DNA of 64,000 nt from CAWBXL01 sp963837365. GTDB lineage: Bacteria > Acidobacteriota > Terriglobia > Terriglobales > Acidobacteriaceae. This document shows, piece by piece, positions 18,946 through 27,450 of this stretch. The translations under genes were made by a program, and so were the position numbers. The notes under the pieces were generated by a model that did not search any database, had not been told where the DNA came from, and saw only the letters and a program-made list of their open reading frames with translations. Positions within the stretch are counted from its first letter, which is position 1; each line of letters opens with the position of its first letter. Location of the stretch: the NCBI GenBank assembly GCA_963837365.1, contig CAWIMW010000003.1, positions 248,001-312,000 of the forward strand, written 5' to 3'.

Positions 18946-19908
18946 GTGGCCGTTTTGGTAACCGGCGGTGCAGGATACATCGGCAGTCATGCAGCCCATG
19001 CGCTGAAGCGCAAGGGATACGAAGTCATCATCTATGACAACTTGTCCACGGGGCATGAATCCTTGGCGGGGGGCTTTGAATTCGTGAACGCAGACTTGGC
19101 CGATGCTGGCAAACTAACCACTATTCTGTCCCGAGTGGACGCAGTCATGCACTTCGCAGCCCATGCCTACGTAGGAGAATCCGGCACCAACCCGCGAAAA
19201 TATTTCCATAACAATGTGCTTACCGGGATCAAATTGCTCGATGCCGTGGTGGAGGCAAAAATCCAGAGGTTCATTTTTTCCTCAACCTGCGCGGTCTACG
19301 GCATCCCCAACAAAGTGCCCATCACCGAAGATACAATTCGTAACCCAGTCAACCCTTACGGGGCCACAAAATTAGCATTTGAATATGCCCTGGAGTCCTA
19401 CGCCCGGGCCTATGGTTTCCGTTATGTGAGCTTCCGCTATTTCAATGCCGCCGGGGCCGACGAGGGTGGGACCATCGGTGAACTTCACGAACCGGAAACA
19501 CACTTGATCCCGGTTGCCTTCGAGGCCATCCGTGGCAAACGCAAAGCACTGGAGATTTTCGGGACGGACTATCCGACCCCCGACGGCACCTGCATCCGCG
19601 ACTACATTCACGTGAATGATCTGGCCGAAGCCCACGTCCTGGGCTTGGAATACCTGGAGAAGGGCGATTCCACCGTAATGAATCTGGGGACGGGGCAGGG
19701 ATACTCCGTACGCCAGGTGATCTCAGCGGTTGAAAGGATATCCGGCAAGAAGGTCCCAGTCAGAGAAACCGCGCGCCGTCCCGGTGACCCATCCCAGCTG
19801 ATAGCTAACCCACACCGCGCGGAAACACTGCTTCATTGGAAGGCGAAGCGTTCGCTCGAGCAAATCGTGTCCACAGCCTGGGAGTGGTCGGAAAAAACTT
19901 CCGGCTAA
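18946..19908 (+). CDS. galE: UDP-glucose 4-epimerase
   Basis: The 320-residue protein has the extended-SDR features of GalE: the GGAGYIGSH nucleotide loop at the N-terminus, YDNLSTGH, the FSSTCAVYG serine region, YGATK as YxxxK and the FRYFNAAGA segment that contacts the UDP-sugar. It interconverts UDP-glucose and UDP-galactose in the cytoplasm for polysaccharide building. GTG 18946 is preferred because AGGAGG lies five bases upstream; an ATG seven codons earlier would swallow that site. A stem-loop follows the stop codon. Confidence 0.88.
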   Translation: MAVLVTGGAGYIGSHAAHALKRKGYEVIIYDNLSTGHESLAGGFEFVNADLADAGKLTTILSRVDAVMHFAAHAYVGESGTNPRKYFHNNVLTGIKLLDAVVEAKIQRFIFSSTCAVYGIPNKVPITEDTIRNPVNPYGATKLAFEYALESYARAYGFRYVSFRYFNAAGADEGGTIGELHEPETHLIPVAFEAIRGKRKALEIFGTDYPTPDGTCIRDYIHVNDLAEAHVLGLEYLEKGDSTVMNLGTGQGYSVRQVISAVERISGKKVPVRETARRPGDPSQLIANPHRAETLLHWKAKRSLEQIVSTAWEWSEKTSG

Positions 19909-19917
19909 AATAGCAAA

Positions 19918-19967
19918 GCGCTACCGACCCAGCGTCCACGGAGGCTTGCAGGACGTTACGGTAGCGC
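19918..19967. terminator. two-tier stem-loop downstream of galE
   Basis: GCGCTACCG (19918-19926) pairs with CGGTAGCGC (19959-19967), and inside it CGTCC (19933-19937) pairs with GGACG (19951-19955). No T-run follows, so it is not a standard intrinsic terminator. It could stabilise the galE 3' end or be a small structured RNA. Confidence 0.45.
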
Positions 19968-20054
19968 CGCGATCGAACGACTCAAACTAGGAAAAGTGTA
20001 GGCCGGCGCCTGCACCATTTCTAGTGCATAGTAAGGTTCGAGCAGAACTTCAAC

Positions 20055-20324
20055 TTATGTCCCGAATCTCTCTGCGGCACGGGCCCTGGCCTTGGCCGCT
20101 TCTTCTTCCCGGTTTTTGGGCGGGGCGGTGGTTTCGAGGGAATGCAGCAGCCGGGTAGCGGCCGCGGCAACGTCGTCAATCGCAGAATTAAACGCCGCTT
20201 CATTTACATGGGAGGGCTTGTTGAATCCGCTGATCTTTCGCACAAATTGCAGCGAAGCCGCCCGCACTTCTTCCTCGGTGACCGGCGGATCGAAATTAAA
20301 AAGAGTTTTGATATTTCTACACAT
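20055..20324 (-). CDS. DUF2277 family protein
   Basis: The 89-residue protein begins MCRNIKTLFNFDPP and continues with EVRAASLQFVRKISG. That opening is the conserved signature of the small DUF2277 family, with an N-terminal Cys and a phenylalanine-rich start. The middle is helical and the tail is Lys/Glu/Arg-rich (PPKNREEEAAKARARA). The family has no established function. It lies 88 bases downstream of lysS on the same strand, separated by a CTCTGTGGTTAA repeat block. Confidence 0.72.
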   Translation of the reverse strand: MCRNIKTLFNFDPPVTEEEVRAASLQFVRKISGFNKPSHVNEAAFNSAIDDVAAAATRLLHSLETTAPPKNREEEAAKARARAAERFGT

Positions 20325-20340
20325 AGAAATAACCCCGAAT

Positions 20341-20445
20341 CAAAATCTTTTTCACAGAGGCCCACGGAGGCATCACAGAGTTTCACAGAGAACCTCTGTG
20401 CTTTCCTCTGTGTTACTCCGTGCTCTCTGTGGTTAATGCTTTTTC
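20341..20445. repeat. CTCTGTG-type intergenic repeat after lysS
   Basis: The segment holds CACAGAGGCCCACGGAGG, CACAGAGTTTCACAGAG and the facing strings CCTCTGTGCTTTCCTCTGTG and CTCTCTGTGGTTAA. Together they form an extended inverted repeat that overlaps the lysS stop codon. It resembles the blocks near 8050, 39290 and 42570. It may end or stabilise the lysS transcript. Confidence 0.6.
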
Positions 20446-21948
20446 CGGCCTAAGCAAGGGAAACAAAATCACGTCACGAATGCTTTGCGAGTTCGTAATA
20501 AGCATACAAAGCCGGTCCACTCCCACCCCAACCCCGCCAGCCGGAGGCATCCCATAAGACAGCGCCCGAATGTAGTCCTCATCCATTTGATGAGCTTCCT
20601 CATCCCCGCGCTCCCGTTCCGCCAATTGCCCCTCAAACCGCCGCCGTTGGTCCACCGGGTCATTCAGTTCACTGAAGCCATTGGCAATTTCCATCTGACC
20701 GGCATAAATCTCCCAGCGTTCCGTCCAGTCAGGCTCGTCCGGTTTTTGTTTGGAGAGCGGCGAGATCGCGGTAGGGAACTCATAGATGATGGTCGGCTGG
20801 GTCAGGTGCTCCTCCGCCACGGCCTCAAATAGATTAGCTATGGTCTTGCCGGCAGGTTCTGCGGGGTCATACGGCATGTGCGAACGCGACTGATTGAGTC
20901 TCTGCACAAGCACTTTCACCGAATCGGCTGTAGCAAAATCCGGCATCTGTGGCTTGTCTCCAGCTCCCTCAGGCCAGAAATGAATAATCGCCTCACGCAT
21001 GGTCATGCGCTGCCAATTCGCCCAATCAAGTTCCACCTCGCCCCACTTGGTGGTTGTGGCCCCAGTAACGGTCTTTACGGCGTGAGTAACCAGTTCCTGA
21101 GTCAAATTCATCACATCGCGAAAATCCGCGTACGCCTGGTAGAACTCCAGCATGGTGAACTCAGGATTATGCCGCGTCGAGATGCCTTCATTCCGGAAAT
21201 TGCGGTTAATCTCATACACGCGATCCAGCCCGCCGACCGTCAACCGCTTGAGGTACAGTTCCGGTGCGATGCGCAGGAACAAATCCATATCCAGCGTATT
21301 GTGATGCGTCACAAACGGCCGCGCCACGGCCCCGCCGGCAATCGGCTGCATCATGGGAGTCTCGACTTCAATGAACCCGTGTTCGCCCAGAAAACTGCGC
21401 ATCGATTGCACCAGTTGACTGCGCTTTAGAAAAACCTCGCGCACCTCCGGGTTCATAAACAAATCCACATAACGCTGCCGGTAGCGCAGCTCAACATCGG
21501 TCAACCCATGCCACTTCTCGGGAAGCGGCAGCAGGTCTTTCGACAGAAACGTCATCTCCTCCACGTGAACTGAGAGTTCGCCCGTACGTGTGCGGAAAAG
21601 ATACCCGCTCACCCCGATGTGGTCTCCCATGTCCAGCAACTTGTAAAGCTCGAAGCCCTTGTCACCTACAGCATCTTTCTTCACGTAAATCTGGAGCCGT
21701 TGCCCGTTCTGTTGCAGATGGGCAAACCCCGCCTTGCCCATGAGCCGTATCGCCATGATGCGTCCAGCCACCCGCACGCTGACGTGCGAGGTCTCCAGCT
21801 GCTCGGCAGTCTTCTCCGTAAACTCCGCCAGAATCTGCGGAATGCTATGGCTAGATTCGTATTTGCTGGGATAAAGCCGCTGGCCGAGGGCCTCAATCTG
21901 CTTCAGCTTTTCCAGTCTTAGTTTGTATATGTTTTCGTCGAGTGCCAA
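20413..21948 (-). CDS. lysS: lysyl-tRNA synthetase, class II
   Basis: The 511-residue protein is a full class IIb synthetase. An N-terminal OB fold binds the anticodon (about residues 58-150, SVRVAGRIMAIRLMGKAGFA). The catalytic core has motif 2 (RNFRNEGISTRHNPEFTMLE) and motif 3 (GVGVGVDRLCMLIT). It charges tRNA-Lys with lysine in the cytoplasm. Its length is normal. It is divergent from the nuo block, with a palindromic repeat in the intervening 367 bases. Confidence 0.95.
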   Translation of the reverse strand: MALDENIYKLRLEKLKQIEALGQRLYPSKYESSHSIPQILAEFTEKTAEQLETSHVSVRVAGRIMAIRLMGKAGFAHLQQNGQRLQIYVKKDAVGDKGFELYKLLDMGDHIGVSGYLFRTRTGELSVHVEEMTFLSKDLLPLPEKWHGLTDVELRYRQRYVDLFMNPEVREVFLKRSQLVQSMRSFLGEHGFIEVETPMMQPIAGGAVARPFVTHHNTLDMDLFLRIAPELYLKRLTVGGLDRVYEINRNFRNEGISTRHNPEFTMLEFYQAYADFRDVMNLTQELVTHAVKTVTGATTTKWGEVELDWANWQRMTMREAIIHFWPEGAGDKPQMPDFATADSVKVLVQRLNQSRSHMPYDPAEPAGKTIANLFEAVAEEHLTQPTIIYEFPTAISPLSKQKPDEPDWTERWEIYAGQMEIANGFSELNDPVDQRRRFEGQLAERERGDEEAHQMDEDYIRALSYGMPPAGGVGVGVDRLCMLITNSQSIRDVILFPLLRPEKALTTESTE

Positions 21949-22315
21949 AGGGCTCCTTGCAACCGTAGGGAATCAGCTTTCCGCTGTAGATAGTAGGTGA
22001 TTATAGCGAAGTACACACTCGCCATTGGCTGGTAAGCGTGTTAACAGAGCGAAACAATATCCTTAATTTGGTGAGATTCGTATCAGGGTGCGGCCTTCAG
22101 GCGCACCGCCACTGATAGAAAACATCGTGCTGGCGCCGATGAGGCGCAACTGCCGGTACATTTTCAGGTTTGAATGAACTATCGCGCCAAAATTAAGTCC
22201 AAATTTATCGATGCGCCTGAAGGCCGCATCCTGATACGAATCAAACCCACAGAAATCACATCTTGTAGCAACGCGCCAGTCGGCGCTACTATTACCTGCG
22301 CAAGCCGAGGACCCA
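21949..22315. other. lysS-nuoA divergent intergenic region
   Basis: There is no gene here. The region contains the second long palindrome (22075-22242) and, 25 bases before nuoA, a small hairpin (GCGCC at 22273-22277 with GGCGC at 22282-22286). It must carry the lysS and nuo promoters. I cannot name a convincing promoter. Confidence 0.6.
22075..22242. repeat. long palindromic intergenic repeat, copy 2
   Basis: The left arm (22075-22107) and right arm (22210-22242) are 33-base inverted copies with only two mismatches; both start GATTCGTATCAGG and end in GGCGCA(C/T)C. The 100-base centre contains GGCGCAACTG. The arms match the core of the element at 514-729, so this is one family of palindromes about 170-215 bases long. 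Confidence 0.8.
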
Positions 22316-22672
22316 ATGCCCTCAAACTACGTCCCCATCTTCATCTTCATCGCAGTAGTCGCGGTAATGATCCCGCTGCCGCTCCTTCTGGCTAAGCTGG
22401 TTCGCCCCGACAACCCCGGCAAAGAGAAGTTAATGCCCTACGAATGCGGCATTGATCCGGTGGACAACTCCCGCGGACGCTACACTGTCCGCTACTACAT
22501 CGTTGCCATTCTGTTCGTGGTCTTTGATGTGGAAACTATCTTCCTGTTTCCCTGGGCGGTAAAGTTCAAGTACCTGGGCACCTTCGGCTTGGTAGAAATG
22601 CTAGTCTTCCTGGGCATCCTGGTCGTCGGCTACATCTGGATCTGGCAAAAAGGTGCACTGGAGTGGGTGTAG
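22316..22672 (+). CDS. nuoA: NADH-quinone oxidoreductase subunit A
   Basis: The 118-residue protein has three membrane helices and the NuoA signature in the first loop: KLMPYECGIDP and FDVETIFLFPWA. NuoA anchors the membrane arm near the quinone site of complex I. It is the first gene of the energy block. In most operons nuoB follows directly; here a PH-like gene follows instead. Confidence 0.93.
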   Translation: MPSNYVPIFIFIAVVAVMIPLPLLLAKLVRPDNPGKEKLMPYECGIDPVDNSRGRYTVRYYIVAILFVVFDVETIFLFPWAVKFKYLGTFGLVEMLVFLGILVVGYIWIWQKGALEWV

Positions 22673-22723
22673 CTTTGAGATAGCGTGGAAGCGGGGCTTA
22701 CCCCGCGAGTCTTTTCATTCACT

Positions 22724-23044
22724 ATGCCCTCCGAAATCGAGCAAGGGGAAGTCTTCACCGCCAGCCGCTGGACCAAAGGCAATTTTATCTTCCCGACAAA
22801 AATCATCGTCAACCGCCTCCGCGTGAGCCGGGTCAAATCCCGCCTGTTCGGCAGCACTGAAGAAAGCATTTCCATCTCCCAGGTAGCCTCGGTAAGAATT
22901 TCCACGGGAATGTTCTGGTCCGATATCGTGATCGATTCCTCCGGAGGAAGCGACCCCATCACCAGCCACGGCCACCGCAAAGCGGATGCACTGCGCATCC
23001 GTGACCTGATTGAAACCTTCCAGGTTGCACAAAGGAAACAGTGA
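22724..23044 (+). CDS. PH-like domain protein inserted in the nuo operon
   Basis: The 106-residue protein is soluble and beta-rich: VFTASRWTKGNFIFPTKIIV, then RVSRVKSRLFGS, ISISQVASVRIST and a final helix RIRDLIETFQVAQ. The strand-plus-C-terminal-helix plan resembles bacterial PH (bPH) domains. The ATG at 22724 is chosen; an upstream in-frame start at 22685 adds residues without pattern. It lies 51 bases after nuoA and overlaps the HEAT-like gene start by four bases. No role in complex I is established. Confidence 0.55.
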   Translation: MPSEIEQGEVFTASRWTKGNFIFPTKIIVNRLRVSRVKSRLFGSTEESISISQVASVRISTGMFWSDIVIDSSGGSDPITSHGHRKADALRIRDLIETFQVAQRKQ

Positions 23045-23424
23045 CCGAAAGCAATAAATCTGATCATCTGAAATATGAACAACCCAGCTTGATGAGTCGG
23101 GCTGAGCTGGAACAGGAATTCGCAAGTGGAGATGGAAAGAGAGCGCTAAACGCGCTCATAAGCGCGTTCTATTCTGAAGAGCCAGATTGGGTACAAAAAT
23201 CCTGTTTGCGTTTTGTAGAGCATGCAGACAGTCATGCCAGACGTGCAGCAGCCATTGTTTTGGGTAATATTTCTCAGTGCATGCAAGAAAGCTAGACTTG
23301 ATGGTCTCGCTCGAGGCGCTTCACAAACTCAAAACCGACCAAGAAGCGAGTGTAAAAATAGCCGCCAGAAGATTCCATAGATACCGTGCTGCACATGATT
23401 GGACAACTCAAAAAAAACCAGTAA
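23041..23424 (+). pseudogene. small HEAT-repeat-like protein, frameshifted
   Basis: The first 84 codons (ELEQEFASGDGKRALNALIS, FVEHADSHARRAAAIVLGNI) form helical pairs typical of HEAT repeats and end at a stop at 23295. The sense continues in another frame (KLDLMVSLEALHKLKTDQEA) and then back in the first frame (EDSIDTVLHMIGQLKKNQ) to a TAA at 23422-23424. A shift out and a shift back are therefore needed. The intact product would be about 127 residues. HEAT-like proteins mediate binding; no partner is visible. Confidence 0.5.
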
Positions 23425-23536
23425 GATTGGCCAGCATCTTAAAGCGCACGGCTCCGTTGACAGCCCGTCTGCAAGCTGTTAAAAATTATCGTTCTTTTGG
23501 AAGCTCGCGGCGCCGGAGGTTTGTGCCTTCGTAGCT

Positions 23537-24121
23537 ATGCCAGATGAATCCAAATCGCCCGCATCCCCCGGTGAGCAGAAGGCCGCGCCTGCGGCCCCTG
23601 CCAAACCGGCCGGGCCAGTCCCTACTCCATGGGAGTCGCCTCTAGTCTCCGATCTTCACAAGCGCTACGGCTCAGGAATAAGCGAAGCCAGCACCTATCT
23701 CGGACAAAATTACTTCGTAGTGGACGCCTCCATCATCAAGGATGTGCTGACCGTTCTTCGTGACGAAAAGCTGTTCAACTATTGCGTGGACGTCACCGCG
23801 CTTCACTATCCGCAACGCGAAAAGCAGTTCGATGTCATCTGGATCCTGTACTCCTTCGAGACCAACGAGCGCATCCGTGTGAAGACCATGATCGCTGACG
23901 GCCAAAGCGTGCCCAGTTCCGTGAACATCTGGCCCACCGCCAATTGGCTGGAGCGCGAGGTCTACGACATGTTCGGCATTCGCTTCGACGGGCATCCTGA
24001 CCTGAAACGCATTCTCCTTCCTGACGGCTGGAAGGGTTATCCGCTACGCAAAGACTACGGAATCATTCAACAAGACAACGAGTGGGTGCAGATCAACCTG
24101 GGGATCGAGAGCGGGCAGTAG
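23537..24121 (+). CDS. nuoC: NADH-quinone oxidoreductase subunit C
   Basis: The 194-residue protein has a Pro/Ala-rich N-terminal tail (residues 8-35), then the 30-kDa subunit fold. It ends in the family signature EREVYDMFGIRFDGHPDL followed by RILLPDGW and GYPLRKDYG. NuoC forms the quinone module together with NuoD and NuoB. It is the first conserved nuo gene after the insertion; nuoD starts 15 bases downstream. Confidence 0.93.
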   Translation: MPDESKSPASPGEQKAAPAAPAKPAGPVPTPWESPLVSDLHKRYGSGISEASTYLGQNYFVVDASIIKDVLTVLRDEKLFNYCVDVTALHYPQREKQFDVIWILYSFETNERIRVKTMIADGQSVPSSVNIWPTANWLEREVYDMFGIRFDGHPDLKRILLPDGWKGYPLRKDYGIIQQDNEWVQINLGIESGQ

Positions 24122-24136
24122 GCCGGCACGAGCGAA

Positions 24137-25291
24137 ATGACCGACGCAACAAAATACTTATCGCACCTGGAACTCGGCGAGCCGGACAAGACTTTTTTAG
24201 ATTCCAACGAACTCATTATCAACATGGGTCCGCAGCATCCGGCCACGCACGGCGTGCTGCGCGTGATTCTGAAGCTGGACGGCGAAAAAGTCCTGGGCAC
24301 GGAGTGCGTGATCGGTTATCTCCACCGCGGCGTTGAAAAGATTGCCGAGCACCGCACCTACACCATGTTCAATCCCTACGTAGACCGCATGGACTACGTG
24401 GCCGCGGTCTCAAACGGCCTGGGATATTGCGAAGCGGTAGAGAAACTGCTGAACGTTGAGGCCCCGCCCAGGGCGAATTACATCCGCGTGATCCTCACCG
24501 AGCTGAACCGCATGGCCAGTCACATGCTATGGCTGGGCACGCACGCGCTCGACATCGGCGCCATCACGCCGCTGTTCTATACCTTCCGCGACAGGGAAGA
24601 GATCCTCAAGATTTTCGAAAAATACTGCGGAGCGCGCCTGACTACACATGCCTTCCGCATCGGTGGCTGTTTGTATGAAACCTACGATGGCTTCGAAGAC
24701 GACGTAAAGAAATTCGTGAAATTCGTCACCCCAAAGATTGATGAATACGAAGAGTTGCTGACCACCAACCGCATTTGGGTGGAGCGCACCAAAGGTATTG
24801 GCTTTATTTCTGCTGACGATTGCAAAGCGCTCGGGGTCACCGGCCCGGTGTTGCGCGCCAGCGGCGTTAAGTGGGACCTGAGAAAGGCCAAACCCTACGC
24901 CGCCTACTCCGAATTTGATTTCGAAGTTCCCACCGGGCAGAACGGCGACACCTATGACCGGTACCTGGTTCGAATGCAGGAAATGCGCCAATCGCTGCGC
25001 ATTGTCGATCAGGCGGTGAAAAGAATTCCCGAAGGCCCGATCATGGCCAAAGTTCCCAAGGTTATGAAGCCCCCGGTGGGCGAGATTTATCACTCCATCG
25101 AGGCTCCCAAGGGCGAACTGGGATACTTCATCGTCAGCGACGGCTCGACCCAGCCGTATCGCATACGCGTACGTCCACCGTCATTCGTAAATCTGCAAGC
25201 GCTCGACTTGATGGTCCGCGGCGCGCTGGTGTCGGATGTAATTGCCGTGATCGGGACGCTCGACATCGTACTCGGCGAGGTAGACCGCTAA
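24137..25291 (+). CDS. nuoD: NADH-quinone oxidoreductase subunit D
   Basis: The 384-residue protein is a standard 49-kDa subunit. It has INMGPQHPATHGVLR, ERHRGVE-like text as YLHRGVEKIAEHRTY, DRMDYVAAVSNGLGY and the C-terminal LDIVLGEVDR. Its conserved His and Tyr line the quinone cavity next to cluster N2 of NuoB. The stop TAA overlaps the nuoH ATG (TAATG), showing coupling. Confidence 0.95.
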   Translation: MTDATKYLSHLELGEPDKTFLDSNELIINMGPQHPATHGVLRVILKLDGEKVLGTECVIGYLHRGVEKIAEHRTYTMFNPYVDRMDYVAAVSNGLGYCEAVEKLLNVEAPPRANYIRVILTELNRMASHMLWLGTHALDIGAITPLFYTFRDREEILKIFEKYCGARLTTHAFRIGGCLYETYDGFEDDVKKFVKFVTPKIDEYEELLTTNRIWVERTKGIGFISADDCKALGVTGPVLRASGVKWDLRKAKPYAAYSEFDFEVPTGQNGDTYDRYLVRMQEMRQSLRIVDQAVKRIPEGPIMAKVPKVMKPPVGEIYHSIEAPKGELGYFIVSDGSTQPYRIRVRPPSFVNLQALDLMVRGALVSDVIAVIGTLDIVLGEVDR

Positions 25292-26541
25292 TGCCCGATT
25301 TCATCACCGGCTACCTCAGCAGCCACCAAACTCCTGGAGAGTACGGCAGTTTGCTCTGGGTCCTCATCTACATTCTTTTGATTTTTGCCGGCCTTTCTGT
25401 GGCGGTAATCGCTATGAACTGGCTGGAGCGCAAGATCCTCGCGCACATGCAAGTGCGCCTCGGCCCCATGCGTGTAGGCCCGCATGGCCTGCTTCAGCCG
25501 ATTGCCGATGCAGTCAAGCTGCTAATCAAGGAAGACATCACTCCCACCGAGGCGGACCGCTGGGTATTCTGGATTGCTCCGCTATTTGTGGTCATCACCG
25601 CCTTCACAGTGTTCATCGTGGTGCCCTTCGGGCCGCAGCACGCCGTCACCGACATGAACATCGGCATTCTCTTCATGTTGGGCATCTCCTCGCTCAGCGT
25701 GCTGGGCGTGGTCATGGCCGGGTGGGCGTCGAACTCGCACTATCCGCTGCTTGGAGCCCTCCGCGCCAGCGCCCAGATGGTTTCGTACGAAATCGCCATG
25801 GGACTGGCTGTCATCTCGGCGGTGTTGATGACCAGCCTCGGCAAAACTGGCGACGGCACACTGAGCATGATCGGAATCGTACAGGCCCAGCAGGCGCAGG
25901 AAACCTGGTTCGCTTTTAAATTTTTCCCGCTTGGATTGATTGCATTGGTGATTTTTGCCATCGCCATGGTGGCGGAAACCAACCGCGTGCCATTTGACTT
26001 GCCTGAAGCCGAAGGCGAGTTAGGCGCGGGTTTCCACACCGAATACAGTGGCTTCCGCTGGTCTTTATTCTTTCTGGCGGAATATTCAGCAATGATCGCG
26101 GTATCGTCCATCGCCGTTACCCTGTGGCTGGGCGGATGGATGCGGCCCTTCCCACACTGGCTGAGCGGCGAGACCTGGAATTTGATCTTTGGACTTGTGC
26201 CGGGAGTAATCTTCCTGATACTGGCGGCGCAATCGTTCCGCAGCGTAAGGCGCTTTCCTTCGCATCCCTATTTCCGCATTCAAAAAATGGGCCTGGCGGC
26301 ATTTGGAGCATTGTTGGCGCTGATCGGAATCGTGCTCTTCGTACCTCCAGTGCGAGACAAGATACAGGACATCGCATGGTTCACCATCAAAGTTGCCGTC
26401 TTTATGTACCTGTATATCTGGTATCGTGGCACGTTCCCGCGTTACCGCTTTGATCAGTTGATGAAAGTAGGCTGGAAGATTTTACTGCCGATAGGAATCG
26501 GCGTGCTGATTCTGACCGCCATTCTGGGAGTGATTTTCTAA
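25291..26541 (+). CDS. nuoH: NADH-quinone oxidoreductase subunit H
   Basis: The 416-residue protein has about eight to nine membrane helices and the ND1 signatures WLERKILAHMQVRLGPMRVG and AETNRVPFDLPEAEGELGAG. NuoH forms the quinone tunnel where the two arms meet. It is longer than many homologues because of a C-terminal hydrophobic extension. In a full operon nuoI comes next, but here nuoJ begins at the base after the stop. Confidence 0.95.
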   Translation: MPDFITGYLSSHQTPGEYGSLLWVLIYILLIFAGLSVAVIAMNWLERKILAHMQVRLGPMRVGPHGLLQPIADAVKLLIKEDITPTEADRWVFWIAPLFVVITAFTVFIVVPFGPQHAVTDMNIGILFMLGISSLSVLGVVMAGWASNSHYPLLGALRASAQMVSYEIAMGLAVISAVLMTSLGKTGDGTLSMIGIVQAQQAQETWFAFKFFPLGLIALVIFAIAMVAETNRVPFDLPEAEGELGAGFHTEYSGFRWSLFFLAEYSAMIAVSSIAVTLWLGGWMRPFPHWLSGETWNLIFGLVPGVIFLILAAQSFRSVRRFPSHPYFRIQKMGLAAFGALLALIGIVLFVPPVRDKIQDIAWFTIKVAVFMYLYIWYRGTFPRYRFDQLMKVGWKILLPIGIGVLILTAILGVIF

Positions 26542-27076
<535 letters not shown>

Positions 27077-27078
<2 letters not shown>

Positions 27079-27110
27079 CTAAAAGCTAGGAGCTAAAAGC
27101 TAGAAGCTGG
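27077..27110. repeat. heptameric tandem repeat, nuoJ-nuoK gap
   Basis: AGCTAAA, AGCTAGG, AGCTAAA, AGCTAGA and AGCTGG follow one another with strict 7-base spacing. It is one of six such runs in intergenic gaps of this window. Confidence 0.8.
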
Positions 27111-27114
27111 TTTT

Positions 27115-27420
27115 ATGGCCCCAATCGGCATTCTGCACTACCTGATCGTCGCCGCGCTCCTCTTTGTATTAGGAGTGATCGGCGTACTCACGCGCAGGAA
27201 TGTGGTCGTAGTGCTGATGTCGATCGAACTGATCTTGAATGCCGTGAACCTGAACCTGGTGGCCTTTTCCCGCATTTGGGGATTGCACGGCCAGGTGTTC
27301 TCCATCTTTGTTATCACCGACGCAGCCGCAGAAGCTGCGGTTGGTTTAGGAATTTTGATCGCGTTCTTCCGTAACAAAGAAACGGTGAACGTGGACGAAG
27401 TGGATTTGATGAAGTGGTAG
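27115..27420 (+). CDS. nuoK: NADH-quinone oxidoreductase subunit K
   Basis: The 101-residue protein has three membrane helices and the conserved SIELILNAVNLNLVAFSR string with the membrane Glu of the proton path, plus AAAEAAVGLGILIAFFRNK. It is a normal-length NuoK. It is followed by a half-copy of the GTCATTCC-type repeat. Confidence 0.94.
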   Translation: MAPIGILHYLIVAALLFVLGVIGVLTRRNVVVVLMSIELILNAVNLNLVAFSRIWGLHGQVFSIFVITDAAAEAAVGLGILIAFFRNKETVNVDEVDLMKW

Positions 27421-27450
27421 CCATCTCATTCTGAGCGAAACGAAGAATCT

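Noticed and set aside
20878..21429. 183-codon + strand frame within lysS
   Set aside because: It is antisense to a well-supported synthetase and lacks any recognisable pattern.
22672..23536. A hidden or broken nuoB between nuoA and nuoC
   Set aside because: No frame in this stretch shows the conserved cysteine motifs of NuoB, and the PH-like and HEAT-like genes account for it.
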